This document shows, in pieces, positions 21,611 to 33,199 of a stretch of 64,000 bases of DNA (the stretch's first letter is position 1; every line of letters starts with the position of its first letter). The notes beneath the pieces are model-generated. The model was given only the letters and a program-made list of their open reading frames with translations, was not told where the DNA came from and did no database searches. A program made the position numbers and the translations under genes. Origin of the DNA: Selaginella moellendorffii (taxonomy: Eukaryota > Streptophyta > Lycopodiopsida > Selaginellales > Selaginellaceae); contig NW_003314265.1 of NCBI RefSeq assembly GCF_000143415.4, positions 3,126,680-3,190,679 on the forward strand, read 5' to 3'.

Positions 21611-22837
21611 ATGGCAAAGCGGAAATCGTCCTTTGAGGTAACTGCGAGCTCCATGACACGGACCGATTTCGAAATCTCGAACCCCTTTGTGAATGTGTGT
21701 GCCGGTACTGTGGACAAGTTCGAGACAGAGGCGCCGTGCGAGGAAGACGCGAGCGGTAAGGTGACGCGCGTCAACGGGGTAGACAAGCAGCTTCTCGACT
21801 ACTTTCTTCTGGAGCATCTCCTTCCCGCTATGCAGAAGGCGGCTAGATGCTACCGATCCAGTGAGAGGAAGTTAGCTGCGTCCTTCTTCCCCCTCTTCAC
21901 TCACCTTGCCCCACTAGCGGGAGATGCAGGGCTTCTCAAGCAGCGCGAGGGGGATCATGTCCCGAGTGACGAAGCTATGAGCGGCTTGGCAGCTCTAGAT
22001 GCCTCGGCTCTACAAAATGCTTCTGGATCGTCTCGGATCACAGCTGATAGCTCTGACGGGAACAGTCGACGTTACATTGACTTTGTTCATGAGGATGGTG
22101 ACGATTTGGGGCCCTGGCAGGCGGTCGACTTTCGTGGCTATGGCCATGGGTTTCCTGAGACTGGCGGGTACCGGGATATCGGCAAGACGTTCACGCTGCT
22201 TATCACGGATTTCAAGCAAAAGAACTTCGTGTGGGATCCAGAGACGGCGGAACAGTCGGCATTTTACCAGCTAGCGGAGTATGCTTCTCGCGCAGCTATC
22301 GCCAACCTCAACATTCACAGGTACAAGCCTGTGCATATGCTTATCCTCGCAGATGGTGATTGGGCTTGCGCGGTGCTGCATCCCAAAGCCTCCGTCCAAG
22401 TCGAGAAGGGTGCCATCGACCCTGAAAGCTTTGACATGTATCTCGAGGGCATCAAGGAGAAGTGGTGCCAAGAGAACCCGGGCGGTGTATACCAAGCTCC
22501 AAGTGAGGCCCAGAAGCAAGAATGGCTGGCTGAGCAGAATGACAGGCTCGCTTATACCGAGCAGAAGATGAAGAAGCTGCGGATGGCTGGAAGCATTCCT
22601 GACAGCAAGTCGCTTCTGGTTGGCACCATCGTGTACAATGCTTTGTCCCTGACCTGGACCAAGTTCCCGATCGCTACCTTGGGGACCACATTTGTGCCCA
22701 TGGATTACGTTCTCGTCTCGGGGTTGATGAGAGTCTTGTTTGGAGACAGGGTGTGTTCTTGGACAAAAGAGACTTTGCAAGCTCTTGCAGAGGCTCGAGA
22801 CAAGGAACTGCATGCCCTGCGTGTTAAGGTTTTGTGA
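21611..22837 (+). CDS. Orphan 408-aa protein, possibly PD-(D/E)XK nuclease-like
   Basis: A single uninterrupted frame from ATG 21611, with coding-type composition, flanked on both sides by strongly AT-rich DNA. I do not recognise the protein. In the middle (about residues 190-240) lies GKTFTLLITDFKQKNFVWD, then AEQSAFYQLAEYASRAA, then VHMLILADGDWACAVLH. A hydrophobic strand ending in D-x-K, followed by a helix with Q-x-x-x-Y, followed by another strand is the arrangement of many PD-(D/E)XK nuclease-fold proteins. This is inference from pattern only. The C-terminal part has a Gln/Lys-rich helix and then hydrophobic segments. It could be a lineage-specific gene or cargo of a mobile element; no terminal repeats are obvious. 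Confidence 0.6.
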   Translation: MAKRKSSFEVTASSMTRTDFEISNPFVNVCAGTVDKFETEAPCEEDASGKVTRVNGVDKQLLDYFLLEHLLPAMQKAARCYRSSERKLAASFFPLFTHLAPLAGDAGLLKQREGDHVPSDEAMSGLAALDASALQNASGSSRITADSSDGNSRRYIDFVHEDGDDLGPWQAVDFRGYGHGFPETGGYRDIGKTFTLLITDFKQKNFVWDPETAEQSAFYQLAEYASRAAIANLNIHRYKPVHMLILADGDWACAVLHPKASVQVEKGAIDPESFDMYLEGIKEKWCQENPGGVYQAPSEAQKQEWLAEQNDRLAYTEQKMKKLRMAGSIPDSKSLLVGTIVYNALSLTWTKFPIATLGTTFVPMDYVLVSGLMRVLFGDRVCSWTKETLQALAEARDKELHALRVKVL

Positions 22838-23049
22838 GAAGGATGGCTCTCAAGAAATTTGAATCTTAATTATATATGTAGGGAATATATTTAAAATATT
22901 TCGGTATATTATAGGATATTTCTTAATTTAACAGCTAAACTAATTTAGTGTTTAATATTAATTATCTTGGTGGTTCTAATTATGCTAACATGACTAATCT
23001 TAACATCATACACACACTTTCTTTATATAATGTCCAAGTGTACAATTAT

Positions 23050-23279
23050 ATGCAATATATTATTAGTGTAATGAGATTTTGGTAGCCATTAGAGTTTTTA
23101 TTTGGATCACTCACTCTTATATATAAGTTAAGATTTCTTAGGCTAATCAAATATACACATTTTACATTCCACTTCCATATTTCATTTACATTAGTGGATG
23201 TGAGGGGCACCTTTGATTGTCCATGAGGAGTATTTCATGCTTTTGGTTTAGATTTAACTTCTATGTTGTTTATATTTCT

Positions 23280-23331
<52 letters not shown>

Positions 23332-23470
23332 TTTCAATTTCTTTTCTTTTGCTCTTTTTTCTTTTTGTTCATCTTCATAGTAGAGTAATAGCTTTTTCCT
23401 TTGACTTTAAAGGAGCAGTTGGTGCAATTGCTTAATACTATGTAATTACAATTGAATAATCAAACTTAGT
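23050..23470 (+). repeat. Dispersed repeat fragment, inverted relative to 60730-61140
   Basis: The stretch with TTTGATTGTCC, TTAGTGGATGTGAG and GGAGCAGTTGGTGCAATTG has a clear reverse-complement match near 60.8-61.1 kb (for example TTAGTGGAGATGAGAGGTAG followed by TTTGATTGTCC). At 60.8 kb the copy lies just past a Gypsy integrase relic, so the repeat may be LTR or 3' sequence of that element. Confidence 0.7.
23283..23328. repeat. (TA)n microsatellite
   Basis: 46 bp of uninterrupted TA dinucleotides inside the dispersed repeat; the inverted copy at 60.9 kb lacks it. Confidence 0.98.
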
Positions 23471-25211
23471 TGATAGTAATATTCATAATGTGTGATGTAG
23501 CTTTTTTTATTCTTATTGCAAATTATTGCATCTGACTAGAGGCTGGAGTTGATATATACAATAAATTTGAACACTTTATAGTGATTGCTACTTAAGAATG
23601 CAATCCAATGCTAATAATTTTGTGTAGTTATGCATCAAGGTTTCAAGAGTGACAATGCTTGGGCTGTTTGCTCAAGCTCTTAGTAGTAGATGGCATTAGG
23701 GCACATTGAACAATCCCTTAAAAGATTTATATCTTGAAAATATAAATTATCTCTCTCACTATTTTATTTTTGGTTCACTTATATTTTTATTTCACTTTTC
23801 TGCCAAGCCTAAATAAATAAAAACATCATATACATACTTTCAATTTGATTAGCAATGTAAAATTTAAATTTTGATATATAAGTTTACATTGGTGATGTTA
23901 TGCAAATGCTATTCTTACAATGATGCTTAATGTTTGCGCAAATTTCCCATATGTTTCCAAGGGATTAGTCATTTCATATGTACAATTTCTAGAAAATTAA
24001 CTTGCTAAATGTTATGTCAAATCTTGTAAACTTCTATACCTCAACTTATTACAACATTACAATGGTACAATGGTTTGAACACAACTACTCGTGTGAATTA
24101 AAGCCTTCTTTCAGATATCTTTAAGTATGCATTTGGGCATGTTAATTGTGATGATGCTTTTTAGCAATTGTATTGTCTTTGTTATTGTTTATTTCCTATA
24201 GTGCACATGGTTTTCACCCTTTACCCTAGGATGGTTTACCATAGGATAATTATGGAACAAAACTTTAACCCTCTTTTTGGCTATATACCACATGCCAAGG
24301 GCAGTGGAGTAGAACCCAAGTTTCAAGGCATTAAGCCATTGAACAAAAGGACAAAACCAAACTCCCAAATATAGAGCCAAGGAATGAAAGAAGTAGAACA
24401 TAAAATGACTCCCAAATATATAGCTCAAGGAGCTAAAAGATAGGAGCATGAAGTGACTTGGAATAGTCCTAAAACTTCTAACATCTTAATGTTATGACTA
24501 ATATACAAAATGGAGCCAAACAGAGTTTGGTGCTATTTTAATATATAGGTGGTTAAATGTGAAGATATGGGTACTTCATTAGCTAACATGGCATGGAATT
24601 TAGATTTAGACCCAAGCTAAACACAAAACAAAGACAGGCATGCAAGTAGAAACTAAACTATACTTTAAATTGGTTAGCAATGCCCAATCCCTACTATACA
24701 TTTAAAACCCCCCATAATCCCTTCATGTTTCTAAGAACACGCTTTGGGCTTTCACCTCAGTCCCAAGAGTTAGTCTCTGAGACAATCATGAAAATTTATT
24801 AAATATAGAATGGTGTTAATTTGGAAGTAGAAATAACACTGTTGTGTTCAAAATAATTTTTACATTTTGTAGATATGCCCAATTAGTAGATCTAGACACT
24901 TTTCATAAATACCCAATAAGACCAAACGAAACCAACATGTGAGATATGATAGCAAGGGTGTTTGACAGACATGGTAAATTATCATCTAGTGAATATTAAA
25001 GGACCAAACTAAATATTATAGGGGTTCCCAACATTAGCAAGTGCAATCTAACAAATGAATTTCTCTAACTAAGTCAAGTATGTTTAATTAATAACACTTA
25101 GGAATTATGTCCTTATGCTCATTTGGCTAAGTACACATGCAAAGACCAGTTTATCAACTAGCTTGGATGGAAACTAATAAAAGCATCTAGCAATACCGAC
25201 CTCTTACCGTT

Positions 25212-25333
25212 GTGGCAGTAAGGAAAGAATATCTAAAAGGATATGCTGACAAGTAAGTTTCTATTGTGAATGACTGCAGGTATCGTAAGTTACTTGTCTG
25301 CTAATCCTTTCAGATACTCTTTCTTTATTACTA
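25212..25333. repeat. Head-to-head LTR junction forming an inverted repeat
   Basis: Left arm 25212-25260 (GTGGCAGTAAGGAAAGAATA and on) and right arm 25284-25333 (ending TCTTTCTTTATTACTA) are imperfect reverse complements separated by about 24 bp. Both arms are the 3' terminal part of the same LTR. Confidence 0.75.
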
Positions 25334-28300
25334 CGGAATGTAAAAATTGTCCTGAACATAATAGTGTTAGTCTCATGTTCAAATTCACAATTTAGCACCA
25401 TTTTATATTTAATAAGTTTCAAATTAATCCAAGAAACTAACTCCTAGTGGTATTAAGGATGGCTAAAAGTGAAAGCCCAAAGTGTGTGTTCGTTAGGGGG
25501 GGGGTTTTAAATGTATAGTAGGGAGAGTGGGTAGGTTAGGCATGGCCGACTAACCTGAGTCATAGTTTAGCTCTTGCTTGTATGCTTGTCATATTTGCTA
25601 TATGATAGTTTACTATGTTTGTTAAACACCCTCGTTATCATGCCTTTTGTGTTAGTACCATTTGGTCTCAATTGCTATTTTTAGAAAATGTCTAAATTTG
25701 TTAATTTGGCATATCTACATAATGTAGAGATTGTTTTGAACACAATGGTGTTGGTCTTATGTCTAAATTCGCAATTCAAGCATCATTCCATATCTAGTAA
25801 TTGTGACATTTGTCCTAAAGACTAACTTTTGGTATAAAGGATGACTAAGCGTGGAAGCCCAAAGCATGAATTCCTGGGGGGGGGGGGGATTAAGGGGTTC
25901 CAAATGCATAGTAGAGATAGTGGGTAAGGTAGGCATAGTTAAGCTTTTTATAGTTAATCACTATAGAATCAAGGGTGAAAGCCATTAACACTACATTTGG
26001 TATCAAAGGATGAGTCTCAACAAGTACTATCCAATGAGATTAAACAACTAGTCTCGTTACATATGCAAAAATGAAGATAATGATTCAAGTGGGTATACAT
26101 TTGGGTGCTGAGACTTTGCATTCTTTCTTTGGGTTCGAAATTTGGTTACCTTTTTGTACCATATTATATAAGCTTGCACTTGGGCTCATAAAATAGACTG
26201 AAATGTTTCATTTGCATGAGTTTGTGCTTGGGCTCATGTGTGAAGCATATTAGGTTACATTTTGAATTGACAGAATTAATATTAGTTTATCGATGGTTAC
26301 CATGAGTGGTTCTATGTACCGTGAATAAAAGTAAACCTTCCTTGGGTTTGCTATGAGTGGCGAATAAGCTGGTATATAGTTGTTTAGCATGGCACTTGTG
26401 AATTCTTCCTAGGCATGATTATAGGTGGATTAATCAAGATTGTACGGATTAATCTATTGGTTTAAGTAGTCATTATTGCGCTCTTTTATAAATTTTTCTT
26501 AGATTTGATTGAAGGCAATGTGAATAGAAATTTAAGGTTTAGTTAAGTTGAGACCAAAAAGAGAATTATCAAGGACGAAGGATCAAACATTTAAATCATC
26601 TTTTTTTCCTTAAAAAAATGATTTGTAATAAAGTGTTAACTCATTGCTTGTATTTATATTATGCAATCAAGAGTTCCTATCTTGATGCATGTTGGTTATA
26701 ATAATCTTACAAATGGTGAGTTATAGGATGGATAACAGTGAAGCATTAAACCATTTTTTCTAGGCTTGCTATTAAAAACTTGGGTTACAATGCTTAATTC
26801 TTTTCCAGGAAACTTTACTATTGTTTCTTAAGTAATTTGGTGTAAAATTAGTTTTGAGTTTGGTCAGAAAGAGTGTGGCATAAGTTTGTCTATGTTGTGA
26901 ACAAAATTGGTGGTGTTCAATATTGTAAATATTTATTAGTGAGGTGTGGCATTTATATTGTTTTTTGTTGAATAGAGTTAACATTTGACACATATAAACT
27001 TTTAAAGTAATAATATAGACTAATTCATGGTGTTACTTGATTGATAATCCACTCATTGTGATTTCCATATCATATCTATATGATCAGGAGCAATGTGCTT
27101 ACAAAGTTGCTTACTTAAACAATAATCAACCCCAAAGTGGTTGATAGTGAAGCTAATCTACTTATAAGAAGTAGCATGGTAGTCACTTTAACTAAATTTT
27201 CTAAATGATCCATTTCATGCTAAGCTTAGGTTGGTATTTTTAGTTTCTTGAAAATTTTCTTATTAGTTGTTGGAAAAGGTTATGGCATTTATTTGCTATA
27301 ACTTGTTGGAAATCTATTAGCACTTAGAGTAGATTGTTGGATGGAGAAGATGTGAAGTTAAGGCATTAACATTGCTAACACTGAAGGTGATATTGTTGTT
27401 TCGAGTGATAAGGAATTTTCCTTAGACCATAATTTTTCATGTCATTTTTCTTTTTAGTATTTTTGCTTCATACTAGATCTTGAAAGTGATTGAAGAAAAA
27501 TGTTAGGGCAATGTGGATATTTGAAAATATGGCTTTTATAATTGAGTTTTAGATGTTCATTTTGCATTATATGGATGTTAGTGTTTGATTCATAAATATA
27601 AACATGATGTTTGATGCTTAGACATACTGATTGGTTATGAGAATTAGTGTTGAGGTGAATCTTTATGAAATTGTAGATAGGAAGAAGTTGGTTGAGTCAT
27701 AAGAATTTATATTCATTTTTTTTCTAGAATGGAAATTTTCCACAAATTTTTTTAGGTTTTTCCAATAGTTGATCTATTAATCACTTTGTTTGAAAACCAT
27801 TCCATTTTCAAAAACCATTACAAACTAATGAAAGGGTTTAAGTTAACTTCAATTAGCTTAGACTTTAGTATGTAGTTTGTATAATGCAACCTAAAAGAGA
27901 TGTTGACGTTTGGGCCTAAAACAATTAAGTTGGATAGAGTCTAGAGTTGGCATAAAAAAGTGGTTACTACACTTTTCGAGAAAGATGACCTTTGTACCTT
28001 TCTTTTGTAGCGTTATGCTAAATGGCAAGTTGAACTTTATATTTCATTAAACTCTATAGTGAACTCTCATTGATTTTGACTTGTCTTGGTAACCTTGTGT
28101 TTTGGCTGAAGATAGTGATATCCAACTTAGTTGTTTGAGATTGAGGTGTTAGTATGCATACTATGAAGAGGTTGTGTACTATATGAATCCATCTTATAGT
28201 CTTTATTTTAATTTTGATTGAGTGTTCATTATGCATAACTAGCCTCTTCAAGGCATACTTAGAGTTATTGGCTAAATATGTTAGTGAGCTTATTGCAGTT

Positions 28301-28637
28301 TGATTAGATTCAAGTGCCCATTTAGTTTGTGCTTGTCTATGTTCTTATATCTAGTACTTAGGATATTACTTCATGTTGGACAAATATAACTTAATGGCAT
28401 AAGTTTAGTGTTTTGGTTTTGTGAAATGCAAGTTGAAAAGTGATTGTTAGTTGTTTTACGACTAATGATTGTTTGTAGACTAATCCCTCACCAATCCGTT
28501 GATAATATATAATTACAGATAATATATCATCAAGGAGTGAATCACCACATCTAAGACTCAATGTAATCCAACACTATAGAGTAAATGTAATTAAATGATA
28601 TCAATAAAGATGGAATCAATATGCCAATATGGAAAAA

Positions 28638-28719
28638 CCATACAAACCCATAATACTATCCTCCACAACACCATTTGACCATACAAACCCATAATACTAT
28701 CCTCCACAACACCATTTGA
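28638..28719 (+). repeat. Two-copy 41-bp tandem duplication
   Basis: A 41-bp unit beginning CCATACAAACCCATAATACT occurs twice in immediate succession without mismatches inside the scrambled element. Confidence 0.95.
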
Positions 28720-30030
28720 TACCTACAATCACATTAAGGACACTTTCCCCCTCGTTAGGGAAGATCAACATCCTTATTGATGCATACTCTAGTCTTAACT
28801 ATCACCAAGGAAACAACTTTAGAAAAAATTTACAGTGCTTACACTTTATATATGAACTTAAATAAGTTAAGAAGTAACCTCTTTGTCTAATGCAAATGCA
28901 ACTTAAACACCTTTTTAGCCGTCACTAACAAAGAGATGACCAATGGAGTTAGCCACTCTTGTTGCTCTAGGTGTCACTCATGTTACAAAAGATCATATGC
29001 CTCTATTTATAGGTGGTATAGAGAGAGAATCCAAAGGTTCTAACCCTCATGAGCAAAGAAACCAAACTCATCGGTAAAGTTTAGATAGATTATTGTAAAT
29101 AAGCAGTTAGAGTTGTTTACACAGTTACACCCTTTTAACAGAATAAAGAATATCAAGAGAGAGGCAGGTGATATGATCAATCTACAATAGTTATCTCATA
29201 ACTATAGATTTCACTATATACACAAAGTCTAGAAGCTAATCTACCTATATTGGCATACACCCAAAGATCAAAAGATGAACAATATCAAAATTAGAGACAA
29301 TGATATTTTAGAGATCAAATTATCAGTGAATAAATCTTAGATTAAAACACAAAAGTATGCCAAGTAATTTATCATCCAATAAACTAAAATTAGAGTATAG
29401 GAACCACCAAGATTACTATAGGTGAAAGTTATAGGATTAACCATCTAAGAAAATTTAATAGCAAATATATCATCAAGAAAACTCAATAATAAAGTGTAAT
29501 TACCAAGATAGCAGGCTAAACAACTTATGAAAGACAACTCAAAGAATATAAATTATCATCAACTGGCAAATAAAATGTTTACAGATGTATCACCCAAAGG
29601 AAATAACATTTAATTTATCAAAACTAATTATAGCAATAAGTAACAAAACAAAATGAATGCAAAATAACCAATAAATGCTCATTCATACTAATTATCACAT
29701 GAGCTAATCTAAATAGGTCTTAGTCAACAATATTAAGGAACTTGAGTTTCTTAAGAAAGTATCACTAACATTCTATTGATATCTTAAATCTAAGAGACCA
29801 ATCCAGAGCAAACCACAAAGAATATGTGATAATATAAAAAACCAAAATCTATTAAAGAAAACAACTAACCATCATAAAAAATTATCAATCATCCCATTAG
29901 TAAAAAGAGGTATTATCATTGTCAAAGAAATAATCCACCATTCCAAAAAATAACAAAATCACAACAAAAGTTCTAATTAGGATATGTGTTGTTCAACAAG
30001 ATGGAAGTCAAAGTTTAAAAAGAGTTTTAC

Positions 30031-30364
30031 ATGATGGTGGGATGCATACAGATCCTATTGCCAGATGAGATCCAGAAGCTTACACTGTGCAGGCACACAA
30101 CAGCACAGCAGGATTCCTATGGAGAGGCTTCAACCTTCGAAGTCTATGTTCTCTTTAGTTGTCTTTATGGTTTCTCTAACTGTTTGTTTTTGCAATGCCA
30201 TGAAATTGCAACGGTGCCATAGAACAACGTTCCAGGGCCAGCTTAGATGGAGATTTACAATTTGGCAGTGGCGAAATGAGACGATCTACACAAAGCACTC
30301 TTGAAAAGAAATGAATACCTTTACAAAGTTCGAGTAGCTATGTCAAAAAACATCTTCTACTTCA
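30031..30364. other. Non-coding sequence between repeat and decayed gene
   Basis: No convincing gene or repeat. A 63-codon frame on the plus strand has no recognised motif. Composition rises in GC toward 30.4 kb. Confidence 0.4.
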
Positions 30365-30546
30365 ATGGCTTCTACTACCTGGCAGCTTGAGGACGTCAGA
30401 GAGTGTCTCGTAGCGCTGCTTGCGGATCATCCAGATCCAGAAGAGTGGAGGCGGCTGCTCGACAAGGCCGTCTTCATCCACGTGATTGTACCTCTCCCTC
30501 TCGCTCTCGCCTGCTCAACAAGGCCCTCTCTCTTTCTCCCTCCCCC

Positions 30547-30578
<32 letters not shown>

Positions 30579-31450
30579 GGCTGTTGAGGCTAACTTTTCA
30601 AGTGCAGTTGACAATGCCAAAAAGAGAGAAGCGAGCATCAACCTTCGGACGAGATCATCGACGCAGTCCACGACTACATGCTTGCTGATGACCAGCGCAA
30701 ATGAGCATACTTGGAAGATATGGGGCGAGGGACGTATGCCTACAATAGCGTGGATGCTGCTGTGATGCCGATGATGGCTGCCATCCTTGAGGATCCAGTC
30801 CAGTTCCGGGACTTCATCCGGAACGAGGAGGGGTGTTCCTGTGCCGGGACATCAAGTGCTACGAGTGACTTTGGTTTCGCTACACAAGCTGTTGCTCAAG
30901 CTGGGCGTGTTTGTGTCGAATCAATATCCGGTGATGGAGCTGCCGCAGTACGATCTCTCCATGGATTACATCTACATCACTTGGATTCTGGGACTTTCTT
31001 GGTCAGCGCCTGCCATGTTGTAAGGGTACCTCCTGGAAGGTAAGCGTTTCTGGATTGCTTGTGCTTGTGTCTTTGTGTACATGGGGAAGATCCCCAAGAA
31101 CTGGTTTCAGCGCCTCCTAGTTCCAGTGCCCTGGATCAAGCTGGCCATTGCGTACTCGCCCGCTGTTAAGAGGATCGTTTGGAAGAGGCTCAACCGCAGT
31201 GAGAACTGTCTGTTTCGGATGGTGGTCGACAAGCTCAGCACTCCATACCAGAGCTTCGACGAGTGTCTCAACATCCTGCAGCTCATCTAGAAGTTTTTGT
31301 TCGCTGAGGACAGTAATAATCTTTATACCAAGGTTACTGCGAACCAGCTGGTGCATTCACTGTCAGCATTCAATCAGTCTCAGCCTGTAAGTAACTCTCC
31401 TCTTGAAAGTGTTTTACAAAGACTCTTTGTTTTCTTACAGGTGCAATAAG
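30365..31450 (+). pseudogene. Decayed unidentified plant gene
   Basis: GC-richer island within AT-rich repeats. Plus-strand pieces look like former exons: 30365-30490 (TWQLEDVRECLVALLADHPD), about 30606-30830 (AYLEDMGRGTYAYNSVDAAV, DPVQFRDFIRNEEG), 30845-31020 (LHKLLLKLGVFVSNQYPVM, SMDYIYITWILGLSWSAP) and 31075-31290 (KIPKNWFQRLLVPVPWIKLA, DKLSTPYQSFDECLNILQLI). They lie in different frames; there is an in-frame TGA after 'LADDQRK' near 30704 and stops near 31020 and 31288 without matching splice signals. I do not recognise the family. The second and third blocks could be joined by an intron only if the TGA is spliced out. Confidence 0.45.
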
Positions 31451-32420
31451 AGGACAAGGATATGGAGGGAAACCTTGCATTGCTCACGGTTTTAGAGGTC
31501 CTGCTTTTTGTGTACTTAGGTCGTGAAAAGTGGATCGATTTAAATTGAAATTTGATTCGTACAATATTCCGGTGTTTTCTCCAAAAAAAAAAGAAAAATA
31601 AACTTTATTGGAATATACCTAGAATAATATTCTTCAACTTTTAAATTATTGAGCTGGGAATTATAATCTTTGTGGGTACTTAACTTTTTGTTTTAAGAGC
31701 CTTTCTAGCTTGTCTTCTCATTTTCTATACACAGGTACGTAAGGTGTTTTCAAGTACTTCTAGGGCCTCAATATCTTAATTGTTCCTAAAGGAAAAGATT
31801 TCTCTCATTCTTCGTTCAAGTATCTAGCCAAATTCCATCTTCTAAAGATTTATGTTTTATTAGTTATTCATACTATATGTAGAGATCAAAGCAATGATCC
31901 GAGTAGGTACACATTTGGTTTGCTATGGATTAGCAAGCATTCCTTCGGTGTGGATTTGGTTACCTTTTTGAACTATTTATTATACCATCTAAAGTATGTT
32001 ATACATTTAGATTAATCAAGTATAAATATATTTTATAATTTAAAAACTTTCTTGAACAGCTATCTTCTGGATATTTATAAATTATAAAAATGTTTACAGT
32101 TATAAACTTTCATAAGCAGCTAGTCTTGCCATAGACACAAAGCCACTCATTTCCTTACAATGAACTCATGTGTTTGGTTTCATATAAAGTTTAGAGTAGA
32201 GTTTTCTATGCAAAGTTTAGACAAGAGAGATCAAGAGTTCTAATGAATGAAATGAAAAAAAATCTTACCTTCATTTTTTCTCTCAAGTTCATCACCACAT
32301 CCTACAGTACAAGCAGGACAGCAAAGAATCGCCACTCTCCTATCATCACATAAGAGCATATCACTCAACCCAGCACAGTAAGGTAATATGATTATTTTTG
32401 TTATGTTAAATTGTTTATGA
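31451..32420. other. AT-rich intergenic DNA with one repeat fragment
   Basis: At about 31880-31975 is a fragment matching the internal region just inside the 5' LTR of the 7.1-kb element family (compare 26060-26155). The rest holds no gene or clear repeat. Confidence 0.55.
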
Positions 32421-32422
32421 AC

Positions 32423-33158
32423 TTATAGCAATGATGATGGTGTAGGAGCTGGGCCTGGTGCTGATGCTGGTGATTCTGGTGCCAATGTTGGAGGTGTTGG
32501 TGCTGCTGGTGACAATAGGGGTGGTGCTAATGGTGGTGGAGTTGGTGATAGTGGTGGTGTAGGTGGTGGTGGTGGTTGTGTTCTAGGTGGTGGTGGCGTT
32601 CTTGGTTGTGGTGGTAGAGGAGTTCTTGGTCGTGGTGGGGGTGGTCTTCTAGGTGGTGGTGGAGGAGGAGTTCTTGGTGGTGGTGGAGGTGAACAAGCAT
32701 TTGGAGTAAAATAATAGGGTCCACAAGTGAACTTATTATTTCCATTATTGATGCATGTTCTTAAGGATTGGCCACTTGGTCCACCATTTATGTCTGTTAA
32801 GAAAGAACACCCTTGTGGTGCTCTACTTGTATCCACATTCACTTGGCAACTCCCAATATCTGTTCCAGTCTTCACTATTTCAAAGATATCAAAGTATCCT
32901 CTACTATTTGTAAATGATGAATCACTATCTCTTGGACAAACCAGGTTTACCTTGACATCTGAAAAATTTAACAAGATTAGAAAAATATAGAAGATAGATC
33001 ATTTTCTTACTGAAGATGCCACTCTGAGAAAGTGAACCACAGTTAGTGCAATAAACATAGCCGTCTACTTTGATACTTGTAGTGGCAGCACAAAAATTTT
33101 CATTTTTCAGAATGACTGCAAGTAATAAAATTAAATAGAGAAATGTTTTGCTTTCCAT
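32423..33158 (-). CDS. Secreted Ole e 1-like protein with a proline-rich C terminus
   Basis: Two exons, 33158-33011 and 32958-32423, 227 aa. A hydrophobic signal peptide (FLYLILLLAVILKNENFCA) precedes VDGYVYCTNCGSLSQSG, the hallmark start of the pollen Ole e 1 / extensin-like fold, followed by CPRDSDSSF, GCSFLTDINGG and TCGPYYF with conserved cysteines. From about residue 125 the protein is almost entirely Pro-rich (PPPPPRTPPPP blocks), typical of hydroxyproline-rich cell-wall glycoproteins. The domain pair Ole e 1 plus Pro-rich tail occurs in plant cell-wall proteins of roots and tip-growing cells. The intron position gives a continuous frame with a GT-AG pair. It is an isolated gene within repeat-rich DNA. 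Confidence 0.85.
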
Positions 33159-33199
33159 ACTTACATGGTAATATGAGGTAAAAGAATGCCCTTTTATAA

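Larger units (their letters stand above)
22860..24190. other. AT-rich repeat-derived DNA
   Basis: No gene. Holds a fragment at about 23050-23470 that is repeated in inverted orientation at about 60730-61140, and a TA microsatellite at 23283-23328. The remainder shows no clear structure. Confidence 0.6.
24190..29990. mobile_element. Scrambled, partly palindromic copy of the 7.1-kb LTR element family
   Basis: Compared with the intact element at 52.9-60.0 kb this region reads, left to right: an LTR in the same orientation as the 52.9-kb LTR (about 24195-25260); then LTR pieces in reverse orientation (about 25284-25560 and 25590-25990), including a poly-G run at 25877-25890; then the primer-binding site (TTTGGTATCAAAGGATGAG near 26007) and internal sequence in reverse orientation to about 28480; then internal sequence in the original orientation from 28490 to about 29990. 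That last part contains a 25-bp LTR end and polypurine tract near 28715-28755. No coding frame exceeds about 75 codons. Confidence 0.75.

Noticed and set aside
22271-22813. Minus-strand 180-codon frame
   Set aside because: Antisense shadow of the 408-aa ORF; reading is Cys/His/Leu-rich without motif.
23283-23328. TA repeat as centromere or origin signal
   Set aside because: A simple microsatellite inside a dispersed repeat, absent in the inverted copy; no supporting structure.
25877-25890. Poly-G run as a G-quadruplex or polypurine tract of a separate element
   Set aside because: It corresponds to an internal G-rich part of the LTR seen also at 25497-25505; no element end follows it.
28638-28719. 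CRISPR-like repeat
   Set aside because: Only two adjacent copies without spacers, in a plant retroelement.
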